From Bacteroidota bacterium (GTDB lineage: Bacteria; Bacteroidota; Bacteroidia; B-17B0; B-17BO): DNA of 22,299 bases. Below are positions 1 through 7,778 of this stretch, piece by piece. Every line of letters starts with the position of its first letter. Position 1 is the first letter of the stretch. The stretch is from NCBI GenBank assembly GCA_025356715.1, contig JANXRU010000185.1:1-22299 (forward strand), written 5' to 3'. The notes beneath the pieces were generated by a model. It ran no database searches. It was not told the origin of the DNA and saw only the letters and a list, made by a program, of their open reading frames with translations. Both the position numbers and the translations under genes were made by a program.

Positions 1-395
1 CACAAAATATTTCCTTGCTTGCTTACTTTTAATACCCTGATATTAAATGCTGCTTGTTGAAAAGATGCGTTCCCTAAAATCAGATAATCACCTGTTGATG
101 TTTCTACTGCATCAACTGCATCATCATCTTCACTCGGATATCCGTAATGAAACTGCCATAGGGTCTTACCACAAGAATCTAATTTTACCACTACCATATC
201 ATCATCAGTTGCAAATTGTGCGGTATCGTATTTAATTTTTCCGCCTACCGTTAATATACCCCCATCGGAGGTGGTAATAGTTTTTGTTTGAAAACCACTA
301 TTTGGAAAATACTTATAAAAACTTTCAAACGTACATTGTGCCTTTAATACAAGGTTATATATAATTAAAAATAGTATAATGGTTACTCTTTTCAT
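1..395 (-). CDS. Secreted protein, N-terminal part (runs off the window)
   Basis: This is the first ~131 codons of a gene whose 3' end lies beyond position 1. The start ATG is at 395 (MKRVTIILFL), followed by a hydrophobic signal peptide of about 20 residues ending LKAQC. The mature part has the pattern of beta-propeller-like repeats common in T9SS cargo of Bacteroidota: 'SDGGILTVGG', 'DDMVVVKLDSCGKTLWQFHYG', 'GDYLILGNASF', 'VLKVSKQGNILW'. From these repeats I infer a large exported or surface protein, probably with a C-terminal sorting domain outside the window. Its substrate cannot be told. The reading frame is open to the window edge with no stop. Confidence 0.7.
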   Translation of the reverse strand, partial: MKRVTIILFLIIYNLVLKAQCTFESFYKYFPNSGFQTKTITTSDGGILTVGGKIKYDTAQFATDDDMVVVKLDSCGKTLWQFHYGYPSEDDDAVDAVETSTGDYLILGNASFQQAAFNIRVLKVSKQGNIL

Positions 396-468
396 TTGGT
401 TAAGATACATGTTTCAATGATAGTATTAGTCACTAAAATGAATATAAACGTTGCATTTTATTTAGTAA

Positions 469-496
469 CAGGAACTGAGCATTGGCTCAGTTCCTG
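469..496. terminator. Perfect 12-bp inverted repeat, likely terminator
   Basis: CAGGAACTGAGC and GCTCAGTTCCTG form a perfect 12-bp stem with a 4-base loop (ATTG), followed by TTTT on the + strand. It lies 9 bp past the stop of the minus-strand T9SS remnant (stop at 505) and before the next minus-strand gene start (395), where a transcription terminator is expected. The U-tract on the minus side is poor, so it may act mainly as an RNA 3' stabiliser. Confidence 0.6.
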
Positions 497-504
497 TTTT
501 AAGG

Positions 505-909
505 TTATTTTACCAAAGATAATTTTTCTGTTTGTAATAACTGATCATTGCTATCGTATATTTTTATAAAGTACATGCCTGCATTGCAGTTTTGCATATC
601 TATGTCGGCTTGCTGTGTATAGTTTTTGCTGCTGAGTAATTGCCCAAACATATTATATACTTCTATTTTTGTATCGGCATATCCTTCTAAATTTACATGG
701 AACATTTGGTTGCTTGGGTTCGGATAAATACTAACAGGTTTATCATTTTTAGTTAGGTGTACTAATACATCTTTAGGTTTTAAACTACTTGTTTTAGCTA
801 ATGTATTATCACATAGTTGGGTAACAAAACTGGTATTGGTTAGCCAATCAGCTATGGATAAAGTGGGAATAGCAGTATGCGCATAATTGATTAAAAATGT
901 GTATTGCAA
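505..909 (-). pseudogene. Orphan T9SS type A sorting domain, probable gene remnant
   Basis: The frame encodes up to 134 residues. Its last ~75 are a T9SS C-terminal sorting domain: 'VSIYPNPSNQMFHVNLEG', then 'IEVYNMFGQLL' and 'NAGMYFIKIY', ending 'KLSLVK'. T9SS cargo must also carry a Sec signal peptide, and none is present. The only possible start is TTG at 909, there is no in-frame ATG before the domain, and a TGA stop lies about ten codons upstream. The simplest reading is the 3' end of a cargo gene whose front was deleted. A real short gene starting at TTG is less likely. Confidence 0.6.
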
Positions 910-1060
910 TAAATTAAAAAATATTGATAATCAAGCCTATTTTTAATTATAGAAAGGGGAAAAGTATGGTTAATTTTAACCAATACAAATTGATTTGGGC
1001 AAAAACGTCTACTGTAATTTAGCTTAGCAAATAATCTGTGAGCTGATTTTAGAATAGAAC

Positions 1061-1096
1061 AAAAAACCCTTCAAACAAATATGTTTGAAGGGTTTT
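1061..1096 (-). terminator. Rho-independent terminator of tRNA-Ser
   Basis: A 14-bp perfect stem (AAAACCCTTCAAAC with GTTTGAAGGGTTTT) and a six-base loop at 1077-1082 are followed on the minus strand by a run of T. It sits about 20 bp past the tRNA 3' end, so it most likely ends that transcript. Confidence 0.8.
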
Positions 1097-1117
1097 AATA
1101 TTGATGAAATGATAGTG

Positions 1118-1202
1118 CGGAGAGTTAGGGATTCGAACCCCAGGTCCTGTAACAGACAACAGTTTTCAAGACTGCCGCAATCGACCACTCTGCCAACTCT
1201 CC
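1118..1202 (-). tRNA. tRNA-Ser (anticodon UGA)
   Basis: Read on the minus strand, the acceptor stem GGAGAGT (1202-1196) pairs with ACTCTCC (1125-1119), with discriminator G at 1118. The D-arm is GCAGAGTGGTCGATTGC and the anticodon loop is CTTGAAA, giving anticodon TGA at 1166-1168. The long variable arm marks the serine family, and the T-arm GGTTCGAATCC is present. The length is 85 nt. CCA is not encoded, so it must be added after transcription. The gene reads UCN serine codons, mainly UCA. Confidence 0.96.
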
Positions 1203-1266
1203 ACCTGCGAAAGTAAGCCACCATTTGTTTTTAACAAAAAAAAGTTTAAAAATATTTGATAATAAA

Positions 1267-1292
1267 AAAGCCCATCCTTACAGATGGGCTTT
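1267..1292 (-). terminator. Terminator of the M43 metalloprotease gene
   Basis: AAAGCCCATC at 1267-1276 pairs with GATGGGCTTT at 1283-1292 around a six-base loop, with a TTTTTT tract following on the minus strand. It begins 25 bp past the stop codon at 1317. Confidence 0.85.
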
Positions 1293-1316
1293 GACAATTG
1301 CTTAAGTTAATAGCTA

Positions 1317-3611
1317 TCAGTTGATAACAATTTTTTGTGTGAATTCTTTACTATCGCCAACAATCATTTTTACAAAATACAACCCATTTGTTAAGTTAAG
1401 TTTTGTTCTATCAATAGTTAATTCTTGTCCACCAATATCTTGAGTTCCTGAAAATATTTGCCCTACTTCTTTACCTACTATATCAAATATTTTAACATCT
1501 ACTTTTGCTTTTAATGGTAAATTATAAATGAGCGTTGTTGTTGTACTAAATGGATTTGGGTGAACACCAATTTTAACATCGTCAATTGTTAAATCATTAA
1601 TTCCTGTTGCTAACCCCAAAATTACATTATCAATAAACAAATTATTTCCTCCACCATTAGAGTACATAATTTTAAATTTTACGTTGGCTTGTGTTGGAAT
1701 TTGACTACTTGATACCAACATTTTTTTCCATTGTGTGGCATTGGAAGGAATAAAAGGGAATGTGCTAAGAACTGAGGCATTACCTGCAATTGTTGACATT
1801 GTATTGGTGGTTAAATCGGTTCCATTTTGAGAAGGGATAGAATTGGTTTCATAAGCACTTCCTCCAACCCTTGCTTTAGGACCTGTCCAAGTTTTTCCAC
1901 AATCGGTAGAAATCATAACAGTTAATGCATCTTGTGTAGGGGCTGTAGCTGGGGCCGCAGCAAAGTTGGCTGCAAATGCATAATAAAATTGGAAGTAAGG
2001 AGTAGATGCGCCTGTAAAATTATAAGTTGGTGATATTAATGAATAATTAAAAGCCAACAACTTATTGTTACTTGGTAATTCCATACTTGCAAAACCATCA
2101 TAATAAGCCTCTGTAGTGCGAATCCATCCACCAACTGGAACTTCATTTTCAAAATGCCATCCATCTTGTAAAAAATCGTTTGAGTAATCCCAATCAGCTC
2201 TATGAACACTTCCTTGTTTTACATCGTTTGGTCCTTCAATATAAATATAATTGGTTCCCACTTTTGTATTGCTGCCATTTGCTCCGGTAACTTTTAAAGT
2301 AACAGTTTTATATCCGGGAGTTGTATAAGTAACAGCAGTTGGTGTTTGTCCTGTAAATGTTGCTGGTGATGCTCCTGCTCCAAAATCCCATTCCCATTTT
2401 GTGATGGTTCCATTATAGGAATTATCCTTATATAAAATAGAAGAGTTTAAACAGGTTCTTACATCTGTTAAATTTTGATTTCCTAAAACACTAAATGCGG
2501 CAATTGGAACTGTAACTGCAGCATTAATAGTATCATTTACTCCTGTAGCTGCTAAATTGGTTGGTTGCCATAAATTACTTCTATAATTATCCAAAGTAAA
2601 ATGCATACGTGCTACTTGTTGTAAAGTAATCATTACACTTGCACAAGAACCTGAATAATAATCCATCCAATTTTCATATTGATCTGGTAAATCAGGGTTT
2701 TCGTTACAAGAACTCGTGGTACAAGTATTTACATAGGGTATAATGCCACAAGGTTGATGAGCATTATTACCGGCTGTGGTTGGAATATAAAATACTGGTG
2801 GTGTATCATAACAATAGTCTTCACCACAAGAATCGCTTGCCGAACTTCCATTAAAAGGATGAAGTAAACCTAAGTAATGACCTGCTTCGTGAGCTGTTGT
2901 ATTTAAACTAAAAGGATTACCCGAAGCATTTGCAGGTAAAACACCAATTTGGTTGGATACAATAGGTCCATCAACACTTGCACTTGGAGATCCATTTGGA
3001 TAATATGCATAACCTCCAGCTGCAAATGTTCCTCCATCCCTTATTGATGCACATGTCCAAACATTTAAATAACGTTGAGGATCCCAACTGTTCTTTTTTA
3101 CATAATCATTTGCTTTGCCAACAAGTGGGCCAATATAAATATGCTCAACACCTGTTGTTGGAATTCCATTAGGGTCTTTTTTTGCTAATCTAAATTCTAT
3201 ATTGGCATTGCCCTCAACATCTTTAAAAAAATCTCTGATACGGCTACGGTAAGGGCCACTTGCACTATAATTTGCATTCATGTTTTTCACTTCTTGAATA
3301 ACATCTTGATCGGTGTAATGCTCTCCATACGTACCATTATTATGAAGCACATGAAACACTATTGGAATAATATATTTTGATGGTGCTGTTTTACCAAGAC
3401 CATTTGTATTGCTGGCTTTAAACTGGTTTAAATCAACCGTTTTTAAATAGGTTAAAAATGCCTCATTAAATTGTGTTTGTTGTTTTTCTAATGCCGGATT
3501 ATTTTTTAACATAGCAGCATTTACCTCATCTATAGAACAAGGGTTTGTGTTTTGAGCAATGGCTAATTGAGATACCAAAAATACCGAAACGGTGTATATA
3601 AATTTTTTCAT
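1317..3611 (-). CDS. Secreted M43 (cytophagalysin/pappalysin) metalloprotease with PKD and T9SS domains
   Basis: This is a predicted extracellular zinc protease of 764 residues. I place the start at ATG 3611 because it begins a clean signal peptide (MKKFIYTVSVFLVSQLAIAQ). An in-frame ATG at 3665 would only add a poorly fitting 18-residue leader. The zinc motif HEAGHYLGLLH (HExxHxxGxxH) is at residues 241-251. The Met-turn follows in 'ENWMDYYSGS' with Met about 316. A PKD-like fold spans roughly 363-459 ('YNGTITKWEWDFGAG...GYKTVTLKV'). A long region that may be a jelly-roll or MAM-like domain comes next, and a type A sorting domain covers ~672-764 ('HPNPFSTTTTLIYNLP...GLYFVKM'). The family cleaves extracellular proteins, with export through T9SS. 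The substrate is unknown. Its own terminator follows. Confidence 0.92.
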   Translation of the reverse strand: MKKFIYTVSVFLVSQLAIAQNTNPCSIDEVNAAMLKNNPALEKQQTQFNEAFLTYLKTVDLNQFKASNTNGLGKTAPSKYIIPIVFHVLHNNGTYGEHYTDQDVIQEVKNMNANYSASGPYRSRIRDFFKDVEGNANIEFRLAKKDPNGIPTTGVEHIYIGPLVGKANDYVKKNSWDPQRYLNVWTCASIRDGGTFAAGGYAYYPNGSPSASVDGPIVSNQIGVLPANASGNPFSLNTTAHEAGHYLGLLHPFNGSSASDSCGEDYCYDTPPVFYIPTTAGNNAHQPCGIIPYVNTCTTSSCNENPDLPDQYENWMDYYSGSCASVMITLQQVARMHFTLDNYRSNLWQPTNLAATGVNDTINAAVTVPIAAFSVLGNQNLTDVRTCLNSSILYKDNSYNGTITKWEWDFGAGASPATFTGQTPTAVTYTTPGYKTVTLKVTGANGSNTKVGTNYIYIEGPNDVKQGSVHRADWDYSNDFLQDGWHFENEVPVGGWIRTTEAYYDGFASMELPSNNKLLAFNYSLISPTYNFTGASTPYFQFYYAFAANFAAAPATAPTQDALTVMISTDCGKTWTGPKARVGGSAYETNSIPSQNGTDLTTNTMSTIAGNASVLSTFPFIPSNATQWKKMLVSSSQIPTQANVKFKIMYSNGGGNNLFIDNVILGLATGINDLTIDDVKIGVHPNPFSTTTTLIYNLPLKAKVDVKIFDIVGKEVGQIFSGTQDIGGQELTIDRTKLNLTNGLYFVKMIVGDSKEFTQKIVIN

Positions 3612-3668
3612 GTTTACTGAAATTTCAAGTGGCAAAATAATAAGATTTTTAACTTTAGACAACACGTT

Positions 3669-4184
3669 TTATAAATTGGTTGCTTCTATATTGTTTCTAT
3701 TGTGTTCCCATACTTCCAATTCATACATTCTTTTACCATCAATTTTTAATCGCAAAGCGGTACACACTTGATGAAATCCTTTATTACCAGCAGCTCCAGG
3801 ATTAAAATGCATTAAATTATTTTTTGCATCGCGCATCACTTTTAAAATATGTGAATGTCCACAAACCATAATATCTGGCTTTTCTTGTTGTAAAATTTTT
3901 CGGAATTGTGGAGAATATTTTTCTGGATACCCTCCAATATGTATCATGGTAACGCTTAAATTTTCTACTTTAAATTTATTTACTTCTGGAAATTCTTGCC
4001 TCACCTCTCTTCCATCAATGTTTCCCCAAACACCTTTAAGTGGTTTAAATTGTTGAATGAGTTTTACCGTTTCCATATCGCCCCAATCACCTGCATGCCA
4101 CAGTTCATCACAGTGCTCAAAAAAAGTAAACAATGCTGGATTAAAATATCCATGCGTATCTGATAATATTCCTATCTGAACCAA
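3669..4184 (-). CDS. YfcE/MJ0936-type metallophosphoesterase (TTG start)
   Basis: This is a 171-residue calcineurin-like phosphoesterase, a cytoplasmic phosphodiesterase in the YfcE family. The dinuclear metal ligands are all visible: D9 and H11 in 'SDTHG', D33 in 'HAGDWGD', N55 in 'WGNIDG', H82, and H110/H112 in 'VCGHSH'. The length matches the family (about 160-180). The start is TTG at 4184: the conserved SDTHG begins only eight codons in, no ATG precedes it, and an in-frame TAA lies just 6 nt upstream. The gene sits immediately upstream of the M43 protease gene (3 nt between its stop and that gene's longest frame), so the two may be co-transcribed. The natural substrate is not predictable. 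Confidence 0.9.
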   Translation of the reverse strand: MVQIGILSDTHGYFNPALFTFFEHCDELWHAGDWGDMETVKLIQQFKPLKGVWGNIDGREVRQEFPEVNKFKVENLSVTMIHIGGYPEKYSPQFRKILQQEKPDIMVCGHSHILKVMRDAKNNLMHFNPGAAGNKGFHQVCTALRLKIDGKRMYELEVWEHNRNNIEATNL

Positions 4185-4293
4185 TTTTTACTATTAATAA
4201 ATTAACCAACAACATTAATATAATTGCCCCAATCAACTAACAACTATCAACTAAATAATTACTTTTGAAACTATAACTAACTATAAAATAGTA

Positions 4294-4908
4294 ATGACCT
4301 TATATATTGTAATTATAACAGCCTTAGTAAGTATTGTTGCATTTAGCAACCATGAGTTAATGGATAAACTAATTTTTAATCCTTATGCTGTAAAAAACAA
4401 CAAGCAATGGTATCGTTTAGTAACTTGTGGATTATTGCATGCCGATTTTTTTCATCTCTTCATCAACATGTTTGTACTATATTCTTTTGGCAGCGCTGTT
4501 GAGATTTATTACAGCTATGCTTTTGGAAGTGCCGGTTCGTATTTATACATATTGATGTATGTATCGAGTATTTTTGCGGCAAATGTCTCTACACTTTTTA
4601 AATTTCAAAACAATCCAAATTATAATTCATTAGGGGCATCGGGTGCAGTATCTGCTGTATTATTTACTTCTATTTTATTTAATCCATATTCAAAAGTGTA
4701 TTTATATGGCATTATAGGATTACCCGGAATTTTAATGGGAGGAGCTTACTTGGCGTATTCTTATTATATGACCAAACGAGAAACTTCAGACCATATTAAT
4801 CATGAAGCACATTTTTATGGAGCTGTTTATGGAATGTTATTTACAGTTGTGTTTAAACCTGTTCTTCTTGTTTTGTTCTTCAAACAATTAATGAGTTTTA
4901 ACTTTTAA
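4294..4908 (+). CDS. Rhomboid-family intramembrane serine protease
   Basis: This 204-residue protein has six or so hydrophobic segments. The rhomboid signature is complete: 'HLFINMF' with H54 and N58 (oxyanion site), 'LGASGAV' with the nucleophile S116, and 'HFYGAVYG' with catalytic H173 and the GxxxG helix packing motif. It would cleave transmembrane substrates within the inner membrane. The gene stands alone. It starts at ATG 4294 after a 109-bp divergent gap that contains TACTTTTG (4260-4267), like a Bacteroidota -7 element but without a convincing -33 box. Its stop overlaps the convergent minus-strand gene by 4 bp. Confidence 0.92.
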   Translation: MTLYIVIITALVSIVAFSNHELMDKLIFNPYAVKNNKQWYRLVTCGLLHADFFHLFINMFVLYSFGSAVEIYYSYAFGSAGSYLYILMYVSSIFAANVSTLFKFQNNPNYNSLGASGAVSAVLFTSILFNPYSKVYLYGIIGLPGILMGGAYLAYSYYMTKRETSDHINHEAHFYGAVYGMLFTVVFKPVLLVLFFKQLMSFNF

Positions 4909-5528
4909 AACATAAAGCCTACACTAAACCTAACTGGGCTTGGATAAAACGTGGTGCTAAATTGATTTGGGTCAGATGGATTTGGGTAACTTTCTTTCCA
5001 AAGTATATCATATAAAATTGAAATGTAATAACCCGTTCTCCCACTCATTTGTTGGTATCCGCCTCCAACATATAAAGAGTTAGACCATACTCTTTTTGAA
5101 TTTCCAAAGTAGTTATAAGAAGTAAAATTAATGGGTACATATTCTACTTGAGCATATACAGGTCCGAATAATAATTGTCTCATCAAGAAATTTAATCCAA
5201 ATACATTATCCGAAATAGTGGTTGATCCATTATTGAGTGTATATTTCTGACTCCAATATATATATGTTACACCTGCTCCTGCAATAGATTTATCGGTAAT
5301 TTTATAAAAAACCATTGGTTGTAAGAGCAATTGAGAATAAGCACTACTAAATGCGGCACCAATATTTCCACCAAATAAAAACTTTTCTTTCCATGGTTTT
5401 TTATCATAGTTTTTAGCTTCATCCTCCTGAGCTTGTTTGTCACTGTCCATTTGCTTCACTTTCCTTTGGGCAAATAGTTGATTAGAAAAAATGAACATAC
5501 AAAGTATGAAAATGATTTTCGTCTTCAT
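4905..5528 (-). CDS. Envelope protein, probable outer-membrane beta-barrel
   Basis: The frame encodes 207 residues from ATG 5528, chosen because it begins a good signal peptide (MKTKIIFILCMFIFSNQLFAQ). A longer in-frame start at 5552 adds eight residues in front of it. The mature part opens with a charged linker (KVKQMDSDKQAQEDEAKNYD). It then shows alternating aromatic/polar strands and ends in 'PSPVRFSVGFMF', the aromatic C-terminus typical of outer-membrane beta-barrels. I recognise no specific family. Convergent with the rhomboid gene, sharing four bases at the stops. Confidence 0.75.
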   Translation of the reverse strand: MKTKIIFILCMFIFSNQLFAQRKVKQMDSDKQAQEDEAKNYDKKPWKEKFLFGGNIGAAFSSAYSQLLLQPMVFYKITDKSIAGAGVTYIYWSQKYTLNNGSTTISDNVFGLNFLMRQLLFGPVYAQVEYVPINFTSYNYFGNSKRVWSNSLYVGGGYQQMSGRTGYYISILYDILWKESYPNPSDPNQFSTTFYPSPVRFSVGFMF

Positions 5529-5623
5529 GGTGTTTAATATTATCGTCAACAAAAATATTGAAATTGTTTGGTTAAATAACGCAATTAAAGTTTATTTCGC
5601 ATAGTAAAAAACAATCATATCAA

Positions 5624-6700
5624 ATGAATAAAATACATAATTTTTCAGCGGGTCCAGCCATTTTACCTCAACAAGCCATTGATGCTTCTATCGAAGCACT
5701 CAAAAATTTTTCGGGAACAGGATTATCTATTATTGAAGTTTCACATCGGAGCAAAGAATATGAAGCGGTTGTTGCCGAAGCTACTCAATTGGTAAAAGAC
5801 ATCTTAAATTTGGGTGATGATTATGCCGTGATTTATTTACAAGGAGGTGCCAGTTTACAATTTGATATGTTACCTTATAATTTTTTAGGCGAAGCACAAA
5901 CAGCTGCTTATTTAAGTACTGGAGTTTGGGCAAGCCGAGCGGTTAAAGAAGCTAAGTTTTTTGGTAATGTAAATGTGGTAGCTAATAGTGAAGATAAAAA
6001 TTACAATTACATTCCTAAAGAGTATGCAATTCCTTCTGATTCGGCATATTTTCATTATACATCAAACAATACCATTTACGGAACAGAACTTTTTTCTATT
6101 CCCGAAACAAATGGAGTTCCTTTAATTTGTGATATGAGTTCGGATATTTTTAGCCGCCCATTTGATGCCAATAAATTTGATATGATTTATGCAGGTGCAC
6201 AAAAAAATATGGGCCCCGCAGGAACAACTTTGGTTATCATTAAAAAATCGTTTTTAGAAAAACAAGCTAAACGCAAAATACCAACGATGTTGGATTATAA
6301 AACTCATATCGAGAATGGAAGCATGTACAATACGCCAAGTGTATTTGCCATTTTTGTTTGTATGCACACACTGAGATGGATTAAAGAAATGGGATTAGAA
6401 GGCATGGAAACTCGTAACAAGGCTAAAGCTGATTTATTGTATGCCGAAATTGATAGAAACACTTTATTTGTTGGAACTGTTGCGAAAGAAGATCGCTCAA
6501 GAATGAACGTAAACTTTGTATTGAACAATAAAGATTTTGAAGGAGAATTTTTGAAATTATGCGAAAGCAAAAACTTGAGCGGACTAAAAGGACATCGTTC
6601 TGTTGGTGGATTGCGTGCAAGTTTATACAATGCATTACCCATAGAAAGTGTGCAAGTTTTAGTAGATACAATGAAGGAGTTTGAAGCCAGTAAAAAATAA
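5624..6700 (+). CDS. serC: Phosphoserine aminotransferase
   Basis: SerC is a PLP enzyme that turns 3-phosphohydroxypyruvate plus glutamate into O-phosphoserine, the second step of serine synthesis. The 358 residues match the family length. Visible signatures are the N-terminal 'NFSAGPAILP', 'LQGGASLQF' for phosphate/PLP contact, 'SNNTIYGTE' and the PLP lysine K194 in 'AGAQKNMGPAG'. 'GLKGHRSVGGLRASLYNALP' near the C-terminus is also typical. It lies 74 bp ahead of serA on the same strand, so the two consecutive pathway enzymes probably form an operon. Confidence 0.97.
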   Translation: MNKIHNFSAGPAILPQQAIDASIEALKNFSGTGLSIIEVSHRSKEYEAVVAEATQLVKDILNLGDDYAVIYLQGGASLQFDMLPYNFLGEAQTAAYLSTGVWASRAVKEAKFFGNVNVVANSEDKNYNYIPKEYAIPSDSAYFHYTSNNTIYGTELFSIPETNGVPLICDMSSDIFSRPFDANKFDMIYAGAQKNMGPAGTTLVIIKKSFLEKQAKRKIPTMLDYKTHIENGSMYNTPSVFAIFVCMHTLRWIKEMGLEGMETRNKAKADLLYAEIDRNTLFVGTVAKEDRSRMNVNFVLNNKDFEGEFLKLCESKNLSGLKGHRSVGGLRASLYNALPIESVQVLVDTMKEFEASKK

Positions 6701-6774
6701 TTATACATGTTGAATTGATTACCGAAATAACTTTAGTAACCTTTCAACCTTCTAATCTTTAAATTTAATAATTC

Positions 6775-7740
6775 ATGATAAAAATATTAGCAAACGATGG
6801 CATTGATGCCAATGGAAAAATGATTTTAGAAGCAGCAGGGTTTACTGTTGATACCAAGAAAATAGCACAAGAAAACTTAACTGTTGAGCTAAATAATTAC
6901 GATGCCATTTTAGTACGAAGCGCTACTAAAGTGCGTAAAGATTTAATTGATGCAAGCCCCAATTTAAAACTCATAGGGCGTGGTGGTGTAGGAATGGATA
7001 ATATTGATATAGAGTATGCTAAACACAAAGGGGTAAAGGTGGTTAATACTCCTGCTTCATCTTCGGTATCGGTTGCAGAATTGGTGTTTACACATATTTT
7101 TACTGGAGCACGTTTCATCCAAATTACTAATAGAGTGATGCCCGAAAAAGGGAATACTGAATTTGGTAACTTAAAAAAATTAGCATCCGAAGGAATTGAA
7201 CTGAAAGGCAAAACCATGGGTGTATATGGCTTTGGAAGAATTGGACAGGAGGTTGCAAAAATTGCCATTGGATTAGGTATGAAAGTTTTAGCATTTGACC
7301 CTTTTGTTGAAACTATTGATTTGAGTTTAGACCTACCCGGACTTGGACAAAACTCAAGAATAAAAGTCTCTATTCATACCGTTAGCGAAGAATCGGTTGT
7401 GGCTCATTCCGATTTTATCACTTTTCATGTTCCGTTTAATGAGGGCGATAAAGCCATTGTTGATGCAGTAAAAATGGCTAAAATGAAAGCTGGAGTTGGG
7501 TTAATCAATTGTTCCAGAGGTGGAGTAATTAGCGAAAAAGATTTATTACACAATTTAAATACAGGCCATGTTGCCTTTGCCGGATTAGATGTTTTTGAAA
7601 AAGAACCGCCTACAAATATGGCTATATTACAACATTCACACGTTTCATTAAGTCCGCATATTGGAGGTAGTACAAAAGAAGCCCAAAACCGAATCGGAAT
7701 TGAATTAGCGGAAAAAGTGATTGAGTTTTTTAAGAAGTAA
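6775..7740 (+). CDS. serA: D-3-phosphoglycerate dehydrogenase, short form without ACT domain
   Basis: This enzyme oxidises 3-phosphoglycerate with NAD to 3-phosphohydroxypyruvate, the substrate of the adjacent SerC. In 321 residues the D-2-hydroxyacid dehydrogenase fold is complete: 'GRGGVGMDNID' in the substrate domain, the nucleotide-binding GFGRIG at 152-157, catalytic R248 ('NCSRGG'), E277 ('EKEPP') and H295 ('SPHIGGST'). The C-terminal ACT or ASB regulatory domains of E. coli-type SerA are absent, so serine feedback by that route is not expected. Other D-2-hydroxyacid substrates are possible in principle, but the serC neighbour argues for SerA. Confidence 0.93.
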   Translation: MIKILANDGIDANGKMILEAAGFTVDTKKIAQENLTVELNNYDAILVRSATKVRKDLIDASPNLKLIGRGGVGMDNIDIEYAKHKGVKVVNTPASSSVSVAELVFTHIFTGARFIQITNRVMPEKGNTEFGNLKKLASEGIELKGKTMGVYGFGRIGQEVAKIAIGLGMKVLAFDPFVETIDLSLDLPGLGQNSRIKVSIHTVSEESVVAHSDFITFHVPFNEGDKAIVDAVKMAKMKAGVGLINCSRGGVISEKDLLHNLNTGHVAFAGLDVFEKEPPTNMAILQHSHVSLSPHIGGSTKEAQNRIGIELAEKVIEFFKK

Positions 7741-7778
7741 TTTAGCATTTGTAACTATTTGTTTTATAAACTTGCTGT

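Noticed and set aside
967..982. Perfect palindrome TGGTTAA-TT-TTAACCA as an operator
   Set aside because: It is short, AT-rich and not placed at a recognisable promoter; chance is a sufficient explanation.
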